DNA of 64,000 nt, taken from positions 846,079-910,078 of the forward strand of contig JAAOMT010000009.1 of NCBI GenBank assembly GCA_016748015.1. The letters run 5' to 3'. The position numbers and the translations under genes were made by a program. Position 1 is the first letter of the stretch. The number at the start of each line of letters is the position of its first letter. The notes below the pieces were generated by a model that had not been told where the DNA came from, made no database searches, and was given only the letters and a program-made list of their open reading frames with translations. This stretch comes from Geosiphon pyriformis (taxonomy: Eukaryota > Glomeromycota > Glomeromycetes > Archaeosporales > Geosiphonaceae). Positions 35,127 to 46,827 of the stretch are shown piece after piece.

Positions 35127-38100
35127 CTACACACCTATATTAACACTAACAACACTATCTAGACCAGAAAAAAAACAGCATGGCAAACAATGACCAAAGC
35201 TAACAGCAAATGATTCAACCACACCAAGCATTCTAACCACTCTATCTAACAATATAGAAGAAATATCACGAGACAGATCAGAAACAACCCCACTATCAGC
35301 AACCAAACCAGTCTTCTCCATCCACACCCTGTGCTTTTAGATTTCACCAATCATGCCTTCACATGATGTAAATTAGCTACAAACCTAACAAAACTGACAA
35401 CTTTACCAATGGCCTGCTTCTTATTCTCAAATACACTCTAAGCTTCCTCACACCATTTATCCAGCACAAAACTTTTATACACAATAAAATACAAATCTAC
35501 ATCCAGAGAACAGACAGACAATGTCTGCAAAACAGCTGAAGACGACGAGTCACAAAAACCCGCCACCAAAACCCAATGAGCAGAAGCCTCAACCAGAACC
35601 TTATTATGAATAACAACATCTTGAGGGCATGTGAAGGCATGGTCAGAAAATTCCACTCCACCACACAGCAGGCACAATATGCCAGGATAACCTCTATTAT
35701 ACAGTCTTTTCCGAACAGCTACCAGAAGGCACCTGTGCACAGCTTTTATCAAATATGAGTGCAAATTCGAAGTTTTCCAACCAGTGAACTCAGCGAGCAT
35801 ATAAGAGTTTGGATGCCAAACCTTCACAGTAGAAATTCAGTCTACACACCCAACAAAGTCAACAGGTATCACATTCACACCAGGCCCAGCTTCTCAGTGA
35901 GCATGATTAATAGATTAAAAAATGTCCCTTACAAAGTGGCAGGTATTACCAGAGATTGCCATGTTTTTAGCCACCAAATAATGTTCATAAACCCCAGCCA
36001 ACAAAAAGAAGGGAGATCGAGCAGCATCTCCAGCCACCAAATCAGCCTTAATATTACCCAAAATGCCAAAATGGCTCTTAACCTTAACCCAGACCACCTT
36101 GAGATCTTTTTTTCTAACCAAATTGAAAATATGATGTCTCTTCAATTAGCACCGATTATGAAAATCAGGCATGGCACAAGACAACTCCAACAAGCAGGCA
36201 TCAATAGCAGCTTGGCTATCAGTATGTAAAATCACTCAACAAGAGGAAGATACATACTTAAGAGCCAATGCAACAGCCTGCAACTCAGCCAGAGTAGAGG
36301 ACAGTAGACCACCAACCACAACACCAATACTTCTATCCAAAACCAGAAAAAATGTAGTAGCACCACAAGCAGCATTAACCAAGCCAGCATTTCTCAAAGA
36401 TTCATCAGTATACATCTCAAAGCAACTAGACCAGATATCATGCAACCCATCTTTCACCAGAAAAAACACTTTAGAATCTAAAACGTTCATATCAACAGGC
36501 TGAGCAAAACCAGCAGAACTGGAAGCAGAAAAGCCCTGAACCAACATAAACTTGGACACAACTGAGAACCAGTAAGGCATGGGGCCCCGTGGGTCCAATT
36601 TTTTCCAACAACAAAAGGTCTTCCAATCTAGCACACAGCCTCTCTTATTCAAAATCCAATCACTAAAAGCAACCCCAAAATGCTTCAGAGAGCAAATAGA
36701 ATTAAAATACTCAGAACTACCTAGAATTAATGAAAGTGGAAAATGACCTGGACTGCGAAAGGCATTGGGAAGGTTGTTAGCCAAGAAAAGCTCATTACTC
36801 AAAAAAATTTTCACAATCCCAGCCAAAAAGTTGTTGACTGGACTAACATGCAACTTGACAGGAAACTGCAAAAGATCCAGAGAAGCCCAGCCAAGAACCT
36901 GCAAGTCTAAAAACCTATGATTGAACAAATGCCCAAGGACCCCAGAGGCATTAGAAAAGGACACCAAAGCAGCAATTTTCCTTTCAGATTACACTTGTTT
37001 AAAAGTCTTCAAGCCATACAAAGAAGGGTGATGTAAGGCAGCATTTGGAAAATCATGAGGCAAACCAGCTTTGGACTTAAGACCCTTCTTAACCATAACA
37101 TCCTATTTGTAACAAACACCAGATGAAACAAAACTAAACTGAGTCCGGTAACTAACAATAGGCTATAAGACAACCAAGACCAAATACGAGAACTGCTTAT
37201 CTGTGATAGTCTTCCTGAGCACAATGTTGACAAAAAACCAAACATTAGAATAAGCTTTGAACACACTAGGTTTAGACAAACTCTCCATAGACAAAAAGAT
37301 ACCCAGATAATGATGAGTTTTACCCTTTTTAGCAATCGAGATTGGCTGACCACAAATACTCAGAAAGGCAATCTTAACACCCTGATTAATGAGAATAGCC
37401 ACTGTTTTATCATTATTAATAGAAATATTATTGATTTCGAAGAATTCACTGGCAATGTTCAGAGCATATTGAATGGAAGCCTGACAATTTTCAATCCAAA
37501 TTATATTATCGATGAACACACCAGCTGCCAAGTAAGACATCATCCCACTCACACCCTCCACTCTGCCTGTTTTTGCAACAAACTTAGAATCAACACGGTA
37601 TCCACACAAATGCTCATTTCATTTCACTTCACATAAGAGTAAATCATAGAAAATCCTTTATAAGAGAAGCAAAAAAACTTCACTCTGGTTCAATCCATCA
37701 TGTACACTATAGCCATCTGACAAGCCAAAATCAGTCATCACCCTATTAACCCTATCCTTGTAAATGTTTCCAAAAAACCCAATAAACCTCTCACACATTT
37801 TGATGTGCCACAGATTAGCTTTCAAATGAGGCCAACCAACAGAATCATACACCTTCCACATATTCTGCAAAACCAACCAAATTTCCCTATTCTTTTCAAA
37901 AGCATTCTCCACAACTGAATTAACCACAAACACTGGAAATAGCATAGAAGTACTATAAAGCACCGAAAAATTATCACCTCGGAGAACACCAAACTTACTA
38001 CAAGCCAAAGAGATGCGATCAGACAAAATCTTAGACAAAATCTTTCTGGCAGTCTTAATCAAAGCAATAGGTCAAGTATTAATAAAAACTTCATCTCAAT

Positions 38101-39820
38101 CATAAGGCTTAGAGATTATTGAGACCCATGCTCTCTTCTACAAAGCAGGCATCATGCCAACAGATAAGCACACATTCAGCAACACCAAAAGGCATTCCAA
38201 CACCTCACCACAACCATGTTTTCAGAGTTCATTGGGAATGCCAGACAAGCCAGCAGCTTTGTCATCAGGCAGCCCATTAGTAACCAAAAGCAATTCACTT
38301 ATGCTAATCACATTTATTACATTAGAAAAGGCATCATTTCTAACATAATTCTAAGATATATACTGACAAGTCCAGAGATCAGGCAGCACTATAGACATCA
38401 CACGCTTTCATGTCCAACCCTCCATAATCTTGTCAATACTTGACCTGACCTCCTCCAGCTCCAATATCAACTCATCATTAATTACCAAGTGATCCAACAC
38501 CATCTTTCGAAATGGCCAATCCAGAACACTCTTAATCATACTCTCCTTGTCCAAGCAAAATTGTTCCATACACCTCTTAATAGTCTTTCTGATAATAGTC
38601 TCTTGCAGCAACTTTGACTCAAACATTTTGAATTTTCTGTACCCCTTTCTGATGACTGACAAATAACTAAGAAGGTCCTCCACTTTTTGGCCACCACAAA
38701 CCATGTTCTCCAGAACAAGAGCTTTACCAGCATCCAGAGCTAACCATTTTTTCACAAATTGATCGAAACCAGAAGTATTAGCAGAGATCAGGCATTTGAC
38801 TATCTTGGCAACCAGCAACTCTAAACCCAGAAACCTAGAAAAATGTTTATTTTTTGAGCACTGAAAATCACAGAACCAATGTCTGGAAAATATTTCATCT
38901 GCAAAATCCACCACCACCTTTTCTAGCAAAGACCACATAGCATCCAAATCAAGACCAGCAGCAGCGCCAAGAAACCTCCCCTTTACCTCCAACATTTTAG
39001 CAGAGGAACATTTCTTAAAATGGGACCACTCAGCATTATCAGCATCTTTGATCTTAAACTTCCAATGGTCCTTGTTGGCCTGCTTACACAAACCATTCAG
39101 CCGAACATCTAAGAGTCCACTCAGACCAACCAATATCATGACAGATTTGTGATCCATATTAAAGAAATCAGAAAGAGAATTGACACAATGCTTTATAACA
39201 GCAAAAGATAGAGTCCCACTAACAAGAATAAAATCAATTGTTTTCTCCACCCCCCTAGAATTGCTCCATGTAGCCATTTTGACCAAAGAGTGTTTAGCAA
39301 AAGAATTGACTAAACCCAAACCCAAACAGAACTTAAAACTCGCACTCTTCCCAGAATTATTCTTGTTGAAATCACCACCCAGAATGACAAAAGTGCTGGA
39401 GTTAATAGCCTTAGCAATAAGAGAATTCACTGCAGAAGCCTAAGCAAACCTAGTCCCAGGAAAAGCATCAGCATACAAACCCAGAATTGTAACCAAAAGC
39501 TTGCCATTAAACAAAAGCCAAATCGAAATCAAATGACCAGGAACCTCCTCAACTCTAGAAACATGGTGAGCCAAAGAGTTGTTCATGATCACAGCAACGC
39601 CAGCACTGAGATAACCAATATCCAATCCAGAAGTAAAAATCTGAACCCCATCAAATTTGTTTCTGATCCATAATTCAGAAGAGAACCTTAATTTTGTCTC
39701 AGCAACAAAAGAAACCATATTCCCAGAACTTATATGCCAATGGACTATATTTGCCTGTTTTGCAGAAATATTGATACCCCGAATATTACACGTAGCTAAT
39801 TTTCAGACTAGATTACTCAT
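35127..39820 (-). pseudogene. LINE B ORF2: endonuclease, RT, RNase H, zinc finger
   Basis: Starts at ATG 39820, overlapping the ORF1 stop. The endonuclease (about 38900-39800) keeps GGDFNKNNSGK and the EKTIDFILVSG and MDHKSV boxes. RT (about 37000-38100) has the VYDSVGW box, but the catalytic FVDD reads FIDN (37505-37516). RNase H is at about 36236-36500 (YTDES, AELQA). The zinc-finger region RLYNRGYPGILCLLC..HAFTC is near 35650-35700. It ends VRMLGVVESFAVSFG and stops at 35127. Open pieces 38408-39430, 37163-37609 and 36236-36967 show only moderate decay. The FIDN change alone should inactivate the RT. Confidence 0.82.
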
Positions 39821-40536
39821 TGGAATAAAGGGAGTAAGAATGAGCCCAAACCAGAACACAAGAGATCCAATCTCACCAGGATCAAACTGAACAAAGCTTC
39901 TAGAACAGACAATTTGGATTCCAAACCACCTATTTTGGAGATAAAAACCTTAGAACTACTTGAACTAAGACCAGCAGCAGACTCATCACTACCAGAAAGA
40001 GGAGGAACGGATGAAGCCAACATATCATCCAGAGCCATATCTAAATCCACAACCAGAACCAAAGACACTGAACCAGCCATAGAAGGAGCATAAGAAGTAG
40101 ATGCCAAAGGCACCAGATCAACAAAACTCAATTTCTTAAGAATACAGAAATCTGATCTGAAAAAATTTCCAAAGAACACTCTAAAACCACCAAACAATCA
40201 TCCAAACTATCAACCTAAGGACCAAAAGAACCAAAAAAGAGAGGCATACCACCAGAGAGTGAACCAGAACCAGAAGGGAAGCCATCAGAAGGGGAGGCAA
40301 GAGACACCACTTGAGCCCACAATTTTCCACCAAAGGCAGCAAGGCAAGAGATAGGAACATTTTTTTTCGCATACAATCTGGCTAACTAAAGACAATTAAA
40401 ACCAGAAGCAGACTTCTTAAATAAATTTGGGAGGCCAGAAGATGACTCAACCAATGCATCACACTTCAGAGTAGAATGGCCAAAATGCTCACACTTCTCA
40501 CACCAAACCAAATCCAACCTAGTCCATAAGAGACGC
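39817..40536 (-). pseudogene. LINE B ORF1, C-terminal half
   Basis: Begins at the LTR insertion with RLLWTRLDLVWCEKCEHFGH, which completes a CCHC knuckle (CEKCEHFGHSTLKC). It continues into a Ser/Pro-rich part and ends with KIGGLESKLSVLEAL..LDLLCSGLGS. The stop TGA overlaps the ORF2 ATG (39817-39820). An in-frame stop near 40390 breaks it. Confidence 0.78.
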
Positions 40537-41404
40537 TGTTACAGGTAATTATTTCGGCTGCTGAATTAAATAACAAACCTGTAACTTGGTGCTCAAAGCT
40601 AGTTCTATTGATGATGTTCTGAAGGTATTGTTATCTGAAGGTTTTGGTTGAGTTCTTTGTATAATGGACAGAGATTCAATAAGATTGATAGTGGTTGTAT
40701 TCTTAAGTTGTTTTCCCAATTTCTTTCTCAGCGTGGTGGCTGGATTTAGTCTGGCAGTTGTGCTCTTCTGATAAGCTATCCGATAATATATAAAATCCTA
40801 TCCTTATTTCTGGGTCTTTTATCAAGCTATCTTTGACGTCAATAACTCAGTGCTTAATCTTTTAACCAATTAGTATATACAACAATTAAATCAAATAAAA
40901 TAAAAAAAAGAAAATACAAGAAAATAAAGAAAGAAAAGAAATAAGTCCAGGCAGTTTGACAGATTAGTATTCCATCAATAGCCATGATCAAGAGCTATTG
41001 TTCCAGCGTGGTTAAGTATCAATTACTATCAACATGAAATGTTGATAGTGGAGAGTAAATTGAGATATGGAATAATTATTTATTTGATAATTTTGTTTCT
41101 TGGCTAAGGATTCTGTGGTATTGATTCTGTCTTTTCTGTTTCTAATACTACCGCTATATATACATAATTGGGATTTCTCAATTCCCCGATTCTTTATAAC
41201 AGAAATTCTGGAATTCTTGGAATCCTGCAATTCTTTTGAGAGGAATTCTGGAATTCTGGAATCTTGCAATTCCTTGTCGGGAATCCTGAAATTCCTGGAA
41301 TCCTGCAATTCCTGAAAAGAATTCTGGAATTTCACATTTACTACACTTACTTCTGATTGGCTAATAATTATGCTAATATATTTCCTATATTTTTATGAGT
41401 AACA
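40537..41404 (-). repeat. 3' LTR of family A copy 2
   Basis: 868 bases with perfect TGTTAC/GTAACA ends. It has one 39-base GGAATTCTGGAATCC-type repeat unit more than the 5' LTR. TATA box at 41155-41162 (minus). The polypurine tract AAAAGGAGGGAATAA lies just inside the element (41405-41420). Confidence 0.9.
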
Positions 41405-41419
41405 TTATTCCCTCCTTTT

Positions 41420-42243
41420 AATATTGAGCTCCATCAAAATCTAACTCATGTAATTCCCCCTCTTGAAGTATTTTCTGGATTTCATTTTCAAAAATTACTT
41501 GTGTTATTTGGGTCTGTAATTCTTCAAATTGAGCATTGGTGATTTTTTTTCAATTGATTACTGGTAACCATATCCATTGCTCTGTTGAGCAATATTTCTG
41601 GTTTATCCTGAAATGCTGTGTGTATTTGGTATATGGCTCGGACTTGTGTGGATAAGTTGTTCTTTTCCAAAAAATGTTCTAATTGTTGTAGTATTCTTTT
41701 GTCGAATAATCACTTTGTTTTATCTATATATAGATTCTGGATATTTATGTGTTGTCCCAAGTAAAAATAACAATAGTTTCGTGAAAATTGTTGTTTCCAC
41801 CAATTCCAAGTTTCTTTAGTCAATTCTTGATATAGTGACTTTTTTGTCGATTCTTTTATTGTTAATTTTACTTTCACCATAATTTTGTCCACCATATTTT
41901 CAGTTTTTTTTGGTGTTCTGAGTTGCAATGTCTTTCTAATATCTTAATATCGAATGGTTTGTTGATTGATTGTAATCTCCATTTCCTGGTGTTGGATTAA
42001 TTGAAAGAGTTGTTGTGCTAGTGTGTGAATGTTGTCTGTAATTTCCATTTTTCTGATATTTCCTGTCGCATCTACCATGTCTTTATATATTCTTTTGATT
42101 GATCAATTTAATGTGTTGTTGTTGATAATAACGATTGGTTTCAGATCTTGTGGAATCTCATCTGGTTGGACTAGTATTCTCTGTACTCCTAATTGTAGAA
42201 TATTACTGGTAGATGGTAGTGTGATGTCATGATATGGCTTCAG
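41420..42243 (-). pseudogene. Post-integrase C-terminal region, family A copy 2
   Basis: Same frame as the integrase, so in this family it is probably a C-terminal extension of Pol of about 250 residues. Recognisable stretches are RKMEITDNIHTLAQQLFQL, WNWWKQQFSRNYCYFYLGQ (open piece 41710-41928) and a C-terminus ELDFDGAQY shortly before the polypurine tract. There are four or five stops. Weakly similar to N1 ORF3. I know no named domain for it. Confidence 0.65.
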
Positions 42244-43506
42244 TCAATCTCCATGTGCTGCTTTGGTTAAAATTTTGTTATTTAATCTTAATTTGTAAGC
42301 TCCATTTTCTAAAATTTCTTCTATGTGAAATGGTCCGTCCCATTTGGGGTCAAATTTTCCACTCCATTGTTTTTCAGCTTTGGTACGATGTAGTAATATT
42401 TTGTCTCCAATCTTGAATTCAACTGGTTTGTCGGATAGTTGACTATCGTGTCTTTCTTTCTGTTTTTCTTGTGACTTTTGAATATTATCAGCTGCTCTTC
42501 TTCGTTTGTTTTCCAATGTTTCTATTAAGTCATATGTTTTTTTCAGCAATGTTTCTTGAAAATTTTCTTCTGTTATTGGTTTAACTGGATATGTATTAAT
42601 TTTTCTCTCTACTGGTAATGTTGCCATTCTCCCATATATTAATTTAAATAGTGTTGCTTGTGTAGTATCTTGTTTCATTGTCTGATAAGCAAATAGTACT
42701 GATGATATAAACAAATTCCAATCATTCTGGTTTTTTTGGCTGAGCTTAGCTATTGCTTCACACAGTGTTTTATTGAATCTTTCTACTAATCCGTTGGTTT
42801 GTGGATGGTATGGTAATGATAATGGTCTCTTGATTCCGAATCTTTGGCTCAATTCTGTTAATGTTTTGTTCACAAAATGAGTTCCTTGGTCTGATAATAA
42901 TTCTTTTGGACATCCATGTTGACAAATCAAATTCTGATGAATGAATTCAGCAATGGATTCTGCATTCACTCTTTGAATTGCTTTCGTCTCTGGCCATTTA
43001 GTAAGATAGTCCATGACTACTGCTATGTATTTGTTTTCTCTGCTGGTGATTGTTAATGGTCTGACTAAATCAATTCCAATATGGTCAAATGGTTGTCTTA
43101 CTTTGATTGGTCTTAATGGTTCACAGGGTCTTGTTCCTCCTTTTTGCTGACAAGCATCACAATTTTGAACATATTGAATGATGTCTGGGTACATTGATGG
43201 CCAATAGTATCTCTTTTTGGTTCTTTCCATGGTTGTTTCTTTGTGAAAATGTTCTGCTGTTGAATTTGAGTGCATGTTGAATAATATTGTCTCTTTTTCT
43301 GGCTCCATAATTACTCTGGTTGGTTGATCTGAATCCCTCCTATTTTTCTGATAAAGTATATTTTGGTGAGTTATAAAATATTTTGATTGTTGTTTGATAC
43401 TCTTTCGTTCCATTTGAGATAAATTCTTCTTGAACTGTTGAGTGTTTAGATAATATTGCAATTGTTGATATTTTTGTATATTCATCTTTTGTTGTATTTT
43501 TTCCAT
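42244..43506 (-). CDS. Integrase of family A copy 2 (intact domain)
   Basis: A 420-residue open frame within Pol. The HHCC zinc-binding region is complete (H..H in HSNSTAEHFHKET, C..C in NCDACQQ). The catalytic core has all three acidic residues: Asp in VVMDYLTKW, Asp in LLSDQGTHFVN and Glu in TNGLVERFNKTL. The C-terminal part contains GDKILLHRTKAEKQWSGKF and WDGPFHIEEIL, the barrel-like domain of Gypsy integrases. It catalyses insertion of the cDNA. The frame is shifted relative to RT upstream, so it is not translated from an intact polyprotein. Confidence 0.85.
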   Translation of the reverse strand: MEKIQQKMNIQKYQQLQYYLNTQQFKKNLSQMERKSIKQQSKYFITHQNILYQKNRRDSDQPTRVIMEPEKETILFNMHSNSTAEHFHKETTMERTKKRYYWPSMYPDIIQYVQNCDACQQKGGTRPCEPLRPIKVRQPFDHIGIDLVRPLTITSRENKYIAVVMDYLTKWPETKAIQRVNAESIAEFIHQNLICQHGCPKELLSDQGTHFVNKTLTELSQRFGIKRPLSLPYHPQTNGLVERFNKTLCEAIAKLSQKNQNDWNLFISSVLFAYQTMKQDTTQATLFKLIYGRMATLPVERKINTYPVKPITEENFQETLLKKTYDLIETLENKRRRAADNIQKSQEKQKERHDSQLSDKPVEFKIGDKILLHRTKAEKQWSGKFDPKWDGPFHIEEILENGAYKLRLNNKILTKAAHGD

Positions 43507-43559
43507 TGGTATTGTTCTGGTTTTGTTATATTTTTGGGTTAAAATGTTCTTAGATTTGT

Positions 43560-44985
43560 TTTATTTGCGACAAACCATCCACATTTCTGTTGTCTTTTTC
43601 TTTTTTATAATGTATAGTATACTTATATGGTGTAAGTGCCATTTTTCATCTTGACTGTCTTTTATCTCCAAATTCTTGTTTTTGAAGTGATGTTAATTCT
43701 TTGTGATCTGTGTACACCTTAAACTTCTGGCTCAAATATTCTTTCTATTTCATGACTGACCAGTATATTGCTAAGTGTTCTTTTTCCGGTGTTCTATAGT
43801 TCTTTTCAGCTGGTGTTAAATCTCTGCTGGCATATGCCACTGGATGTTCTCTGCCGTCTGGTCCTCTCTGAGATAGTACTGCTCCTAATGCCTGGCCAGA
43901 TGCATCTGTGGTAATGATGAATAGTTTGCTGTGATCTGGATAGATCAGTACTGGAGCTTGTATAAGCTTTCTTTTTAGAATATCAAAAGCTTCTTGTTGA
44001 CTTTCAGTCCATTTATATTTTGTATCTTTGTTTTGTAGTTGGTTGAGTGGCTGCGCTATCTTGGAAAAGTTCTTGATAAAACGTTGATAGTAGCTGGCGA
44101 ATTCCAAGAATAATTTCAGTTCTGTCATATTGGTTGGTACTGAAAAGTTTTTTACTATCTCTATTTTCTCCGGATCTGTTTTGATGCCATCTTTGCTGAC
44201 TATGTGTCTCAAGAATTTTAGTTCTGTCTTGCCAAAGAAGCACTTTGTTGCATTTAACTTTAGTTCTGCTCTTCTTAGTTTTTTGAACACTTGTTGAAGA
44301 TGATGAAGATGATCATCAAACGTCTTTGAGAATACATTGGTGTTGTCCAAGTATACAACTACTGATTTCTACAATAAGCCAGTATAAACAATTTCCGTTA
44401 GCTGTTGGAAAGTTGCTGGGGCATTGGTTAAGCCGAATGGCATCACTTCAAATTCGAAATTCTCTTCTCTAGTAGTAAATGCCATTTTCTCTTTGTTAGC
44501 TGGATACATGGCTACTTATCAGTAACCACTGTCCAAATCTAATGTGGAGAACCATTTGTTCCCACTGAAAGCATCGAATAATTTCTGTATTCGTGGAGTT
44601 GGATAACTGTCTCCACGAGTTACACCATTGAGTTTCTTATAGTCTACACAGAACTGGATTTTTCCATTCTTCTTATGGACAAGTACTACTGGTGATGACC
44701 AAGGGCTCATTGATGGTTGAATTAGCCCATTGTCAAGCATTCTGTTTATCTCTTGACGAATGATCTCGTGGCTGGCTGGCGGCACTCTGTATGCTCTTTG
44801 TTTGATTGGCATTGCATCTTCAGTCTTAATTTGATGCTGGATAATGTCAGTTTAGCCAAACTCATTTTCGCTGGCAAAGATGTCATTGAAATTGTTGAGT
44901 AACATCTTAAGCTGCATACATTGGAGTGGATCTAAGTTTTCCATGTTCATTTGTTCCAATTGTTCTGGTTGGAGCAAATAATATT
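43560..44985 (-). pseudogene. RT and RNase H, family A copy 2
   Basis: Open pieces 44519-44812 (fingers and palm: VVLVHKKNGKIQFCVDYKKL, FSTLDLDSGY) and 43745-44350 (thumb and RNase H: TTDASGQA, PEKEHLAIYWSV). The catalytic box between them is YLDN (44342-44353), as in copy 1, whereas copy 3 has YLDD. Stops at about 44516, 44366 and 43743. Confidence 0.82.
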
Positions 44986-44989
44986 TGTC

Positions 44990-46312
44990 TCATCCATAGA
45001 TTGTTTGTGATGTGATGTCAACATATTCACAAAGTTGTGGAAAGTCTGGAATGGGGTTTGGTGGTTGGTTTTCTATTTCTGTGGTTAAATATCCAATGGT
45101 GGTTCCTTCTGATATGTTGATGATATTGCCAGTGTTGTTGTAGATGGGAATTTTTATGCTGCTATAGCTTTTGGCTGGTATGTAGAGATTGATCAGTCCA
45201 ATTTCTCCTGATTCACAAAGATTTGCTTCAGCTTCAAAAATCTGTTCTTGCTCCTTTTCCTTCCTTTCTATTGCTAACATGTACTGGCTATATGGTGGAA
45301 TGGAAATAGCTTGACTGGTTGAGATAATTTCTCCTTGGCCAACAATTTCTTCCTTCACTATATTAACTGGTACATCTATTCTATCCATTGATCCGAATCT
45401 CTGTATTCCTCTCACTGTTATTCCTAATTCCTCCCTCTTTCTTACTGATACTAACTAAGCTATTCTAACCAGAAGCAGGAATATTGCCTGTGCTATCTTT
45501 TCATTGGGTTCTATTATATAGGTCTTTTCTGAGTTATTTTGTAGCATCATGATAATATTTCCTACATATCCCGTGTCAATTATTCCTCCTCTTATATTAA
45601 TCTCTCTTTTTGCTAAACTACTCCTAGATGCTAATTGAACCATGGTTGTTGTCAGAATTTCTAGTGCTATTTTCAGATCAATACAGGTGCATGAATGAGA
45701 TTCCAATTTGATGGCATCTTTTCTTGGATATCTCAGATCAAATCCTGCATCCATATCATGTGCACGTTCTGGCATAATACCTTCCCCATTGTTACTATAC
45801 CATTTCAACTCTTGTTCCTTGGAGAGATCTGGTAATGCAATGTATTGTTTATAGTTTAAATCGGGTTTTGAATCTGAGTCTGAATCATTTTCGTCATCAT
45901 TGCCATTTTGAATAGAGCTGAAACCGGTGTTTTTGTCATTATCGTCAGAGTCTGAATCACAATTGATCAGCAATTCTGATTCTGATGCACAGCTGCTGAT
46001 TGGTTCTTCTTCTTTAGGGATCGAGTAGATCATGCGTGGTGGTGGATTGTAAATGAGGTCACAATCATCACAATATTCAAAGTCACTGGAAATTAAACAA
46101 TGGCAACACAGTCTTGTATTTAACTGTGCTAGCCATTGTTTTTGCTCTTCTCTAGTGGGTGCCAAGTTTTGGTAGTGTTTATGGAACTCTTCTGGTTCCA
46201 GAAAATTTATGATTGGCTTTGCATCCCAGTCAAGCTCGATGGGTTCTGGTGGGTTGTTTTTAATTGTCTGGATTTCTTCTGGCAATGTGCCTTCAATTTT
46301 TGTGGTTGCCAT
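44990..46312 (-). CDS. dUTPase domain and linker, family A copy 2
   Basis: Two pieces in the same frame (45455-46312 and 44990-45415), separated by stops near 45455. N-terminally CCHCLIS..YCDDCD forms a C-x2-C finger pair. The acidic Ser-rich linker is followed by dUTPase motifs 1 (AGFDLRYP), 2 (ASRSSLAKR), 3 (GGIIDTGYVGNI, catalytic Asp present) and 4 (NEKIAQAIFL), and past the interruption motif 5 (VRGIQRFGSM, degraded from RGxxGFGST). dUTPases hydrolyse dUTP to dUMP and keep uracil out of DNA. Location between protease and RT means it would be released from, or act within, Gag-Pol. Motifs 1-4 are complete; motif 5 is weakened. Confidence 0.82.
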
Positions 46313-46354
46313 TCTCCAAATTTTGTCATTGTCATGTGGACAACTGTTTAATCA

Positions 46355-46690
46355 TCACACTGCTCTTTGCCAAGTGGCTTCAATTGGTGTCCTCTTTTTA
46401 ACCCAGTCACTGATCAGAATTGTGTATTGACACAATACGTTGCATGTTTCTCCATGTCCAAGAATGTTATGCCACATTCCTTCATCCAATAGAGTCTCTC
46501 TACAAGCTAAGCATGACTGGTTGTCCCATTTCTCTACTCGTTTTGGTCTTCCAAAGTGTTCAAAGACACATAGGCAGCAATAGAACCTAGTTGCTGTTGA
46601 ATATTCCTTATCGTCCCCACAGCATGCGCCCATTGATGACAATTTCTTGCCGCAATCGATGCATATAAGCTTAGATCAATGATAGGTAAA
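46355..46690 (-). pseudogene. Cys-rich multi-finger region, family A copy 2
   Basis: Reading CIDCGKKLSSMGACCGDDKE, then FYCCLCVFEHFG, KWDNQSCLACRETLLDEG and ETCNVLCQ: at least four cysteine pairs, likely two or more zinc sites. It is in frame with the dUTPase. The same spacing recurs in copies 1 and 3, so it is a conserved part of the polyprotein. It is not the CCHC knuckle of Gag, which lies separately near 47990-48036. An in-frame TAG lies between CGKK and the upstream Lys-rich stretch. Confidence 0.7.
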
Positions 46691-46827
46691 TTGTTGTGGT
46701 ATGGTGTAGGTGTTATAAGCGGTGGTGGTTTGGGTGGTCTTTTTTTCTTTTCCTTTCTCTTTATTTTCTTTGTCTTCTTCCCATTCCCAGCTTGAAGTCA
46801 GTTTGCTCTCGTCATTGTCAGTTCATG

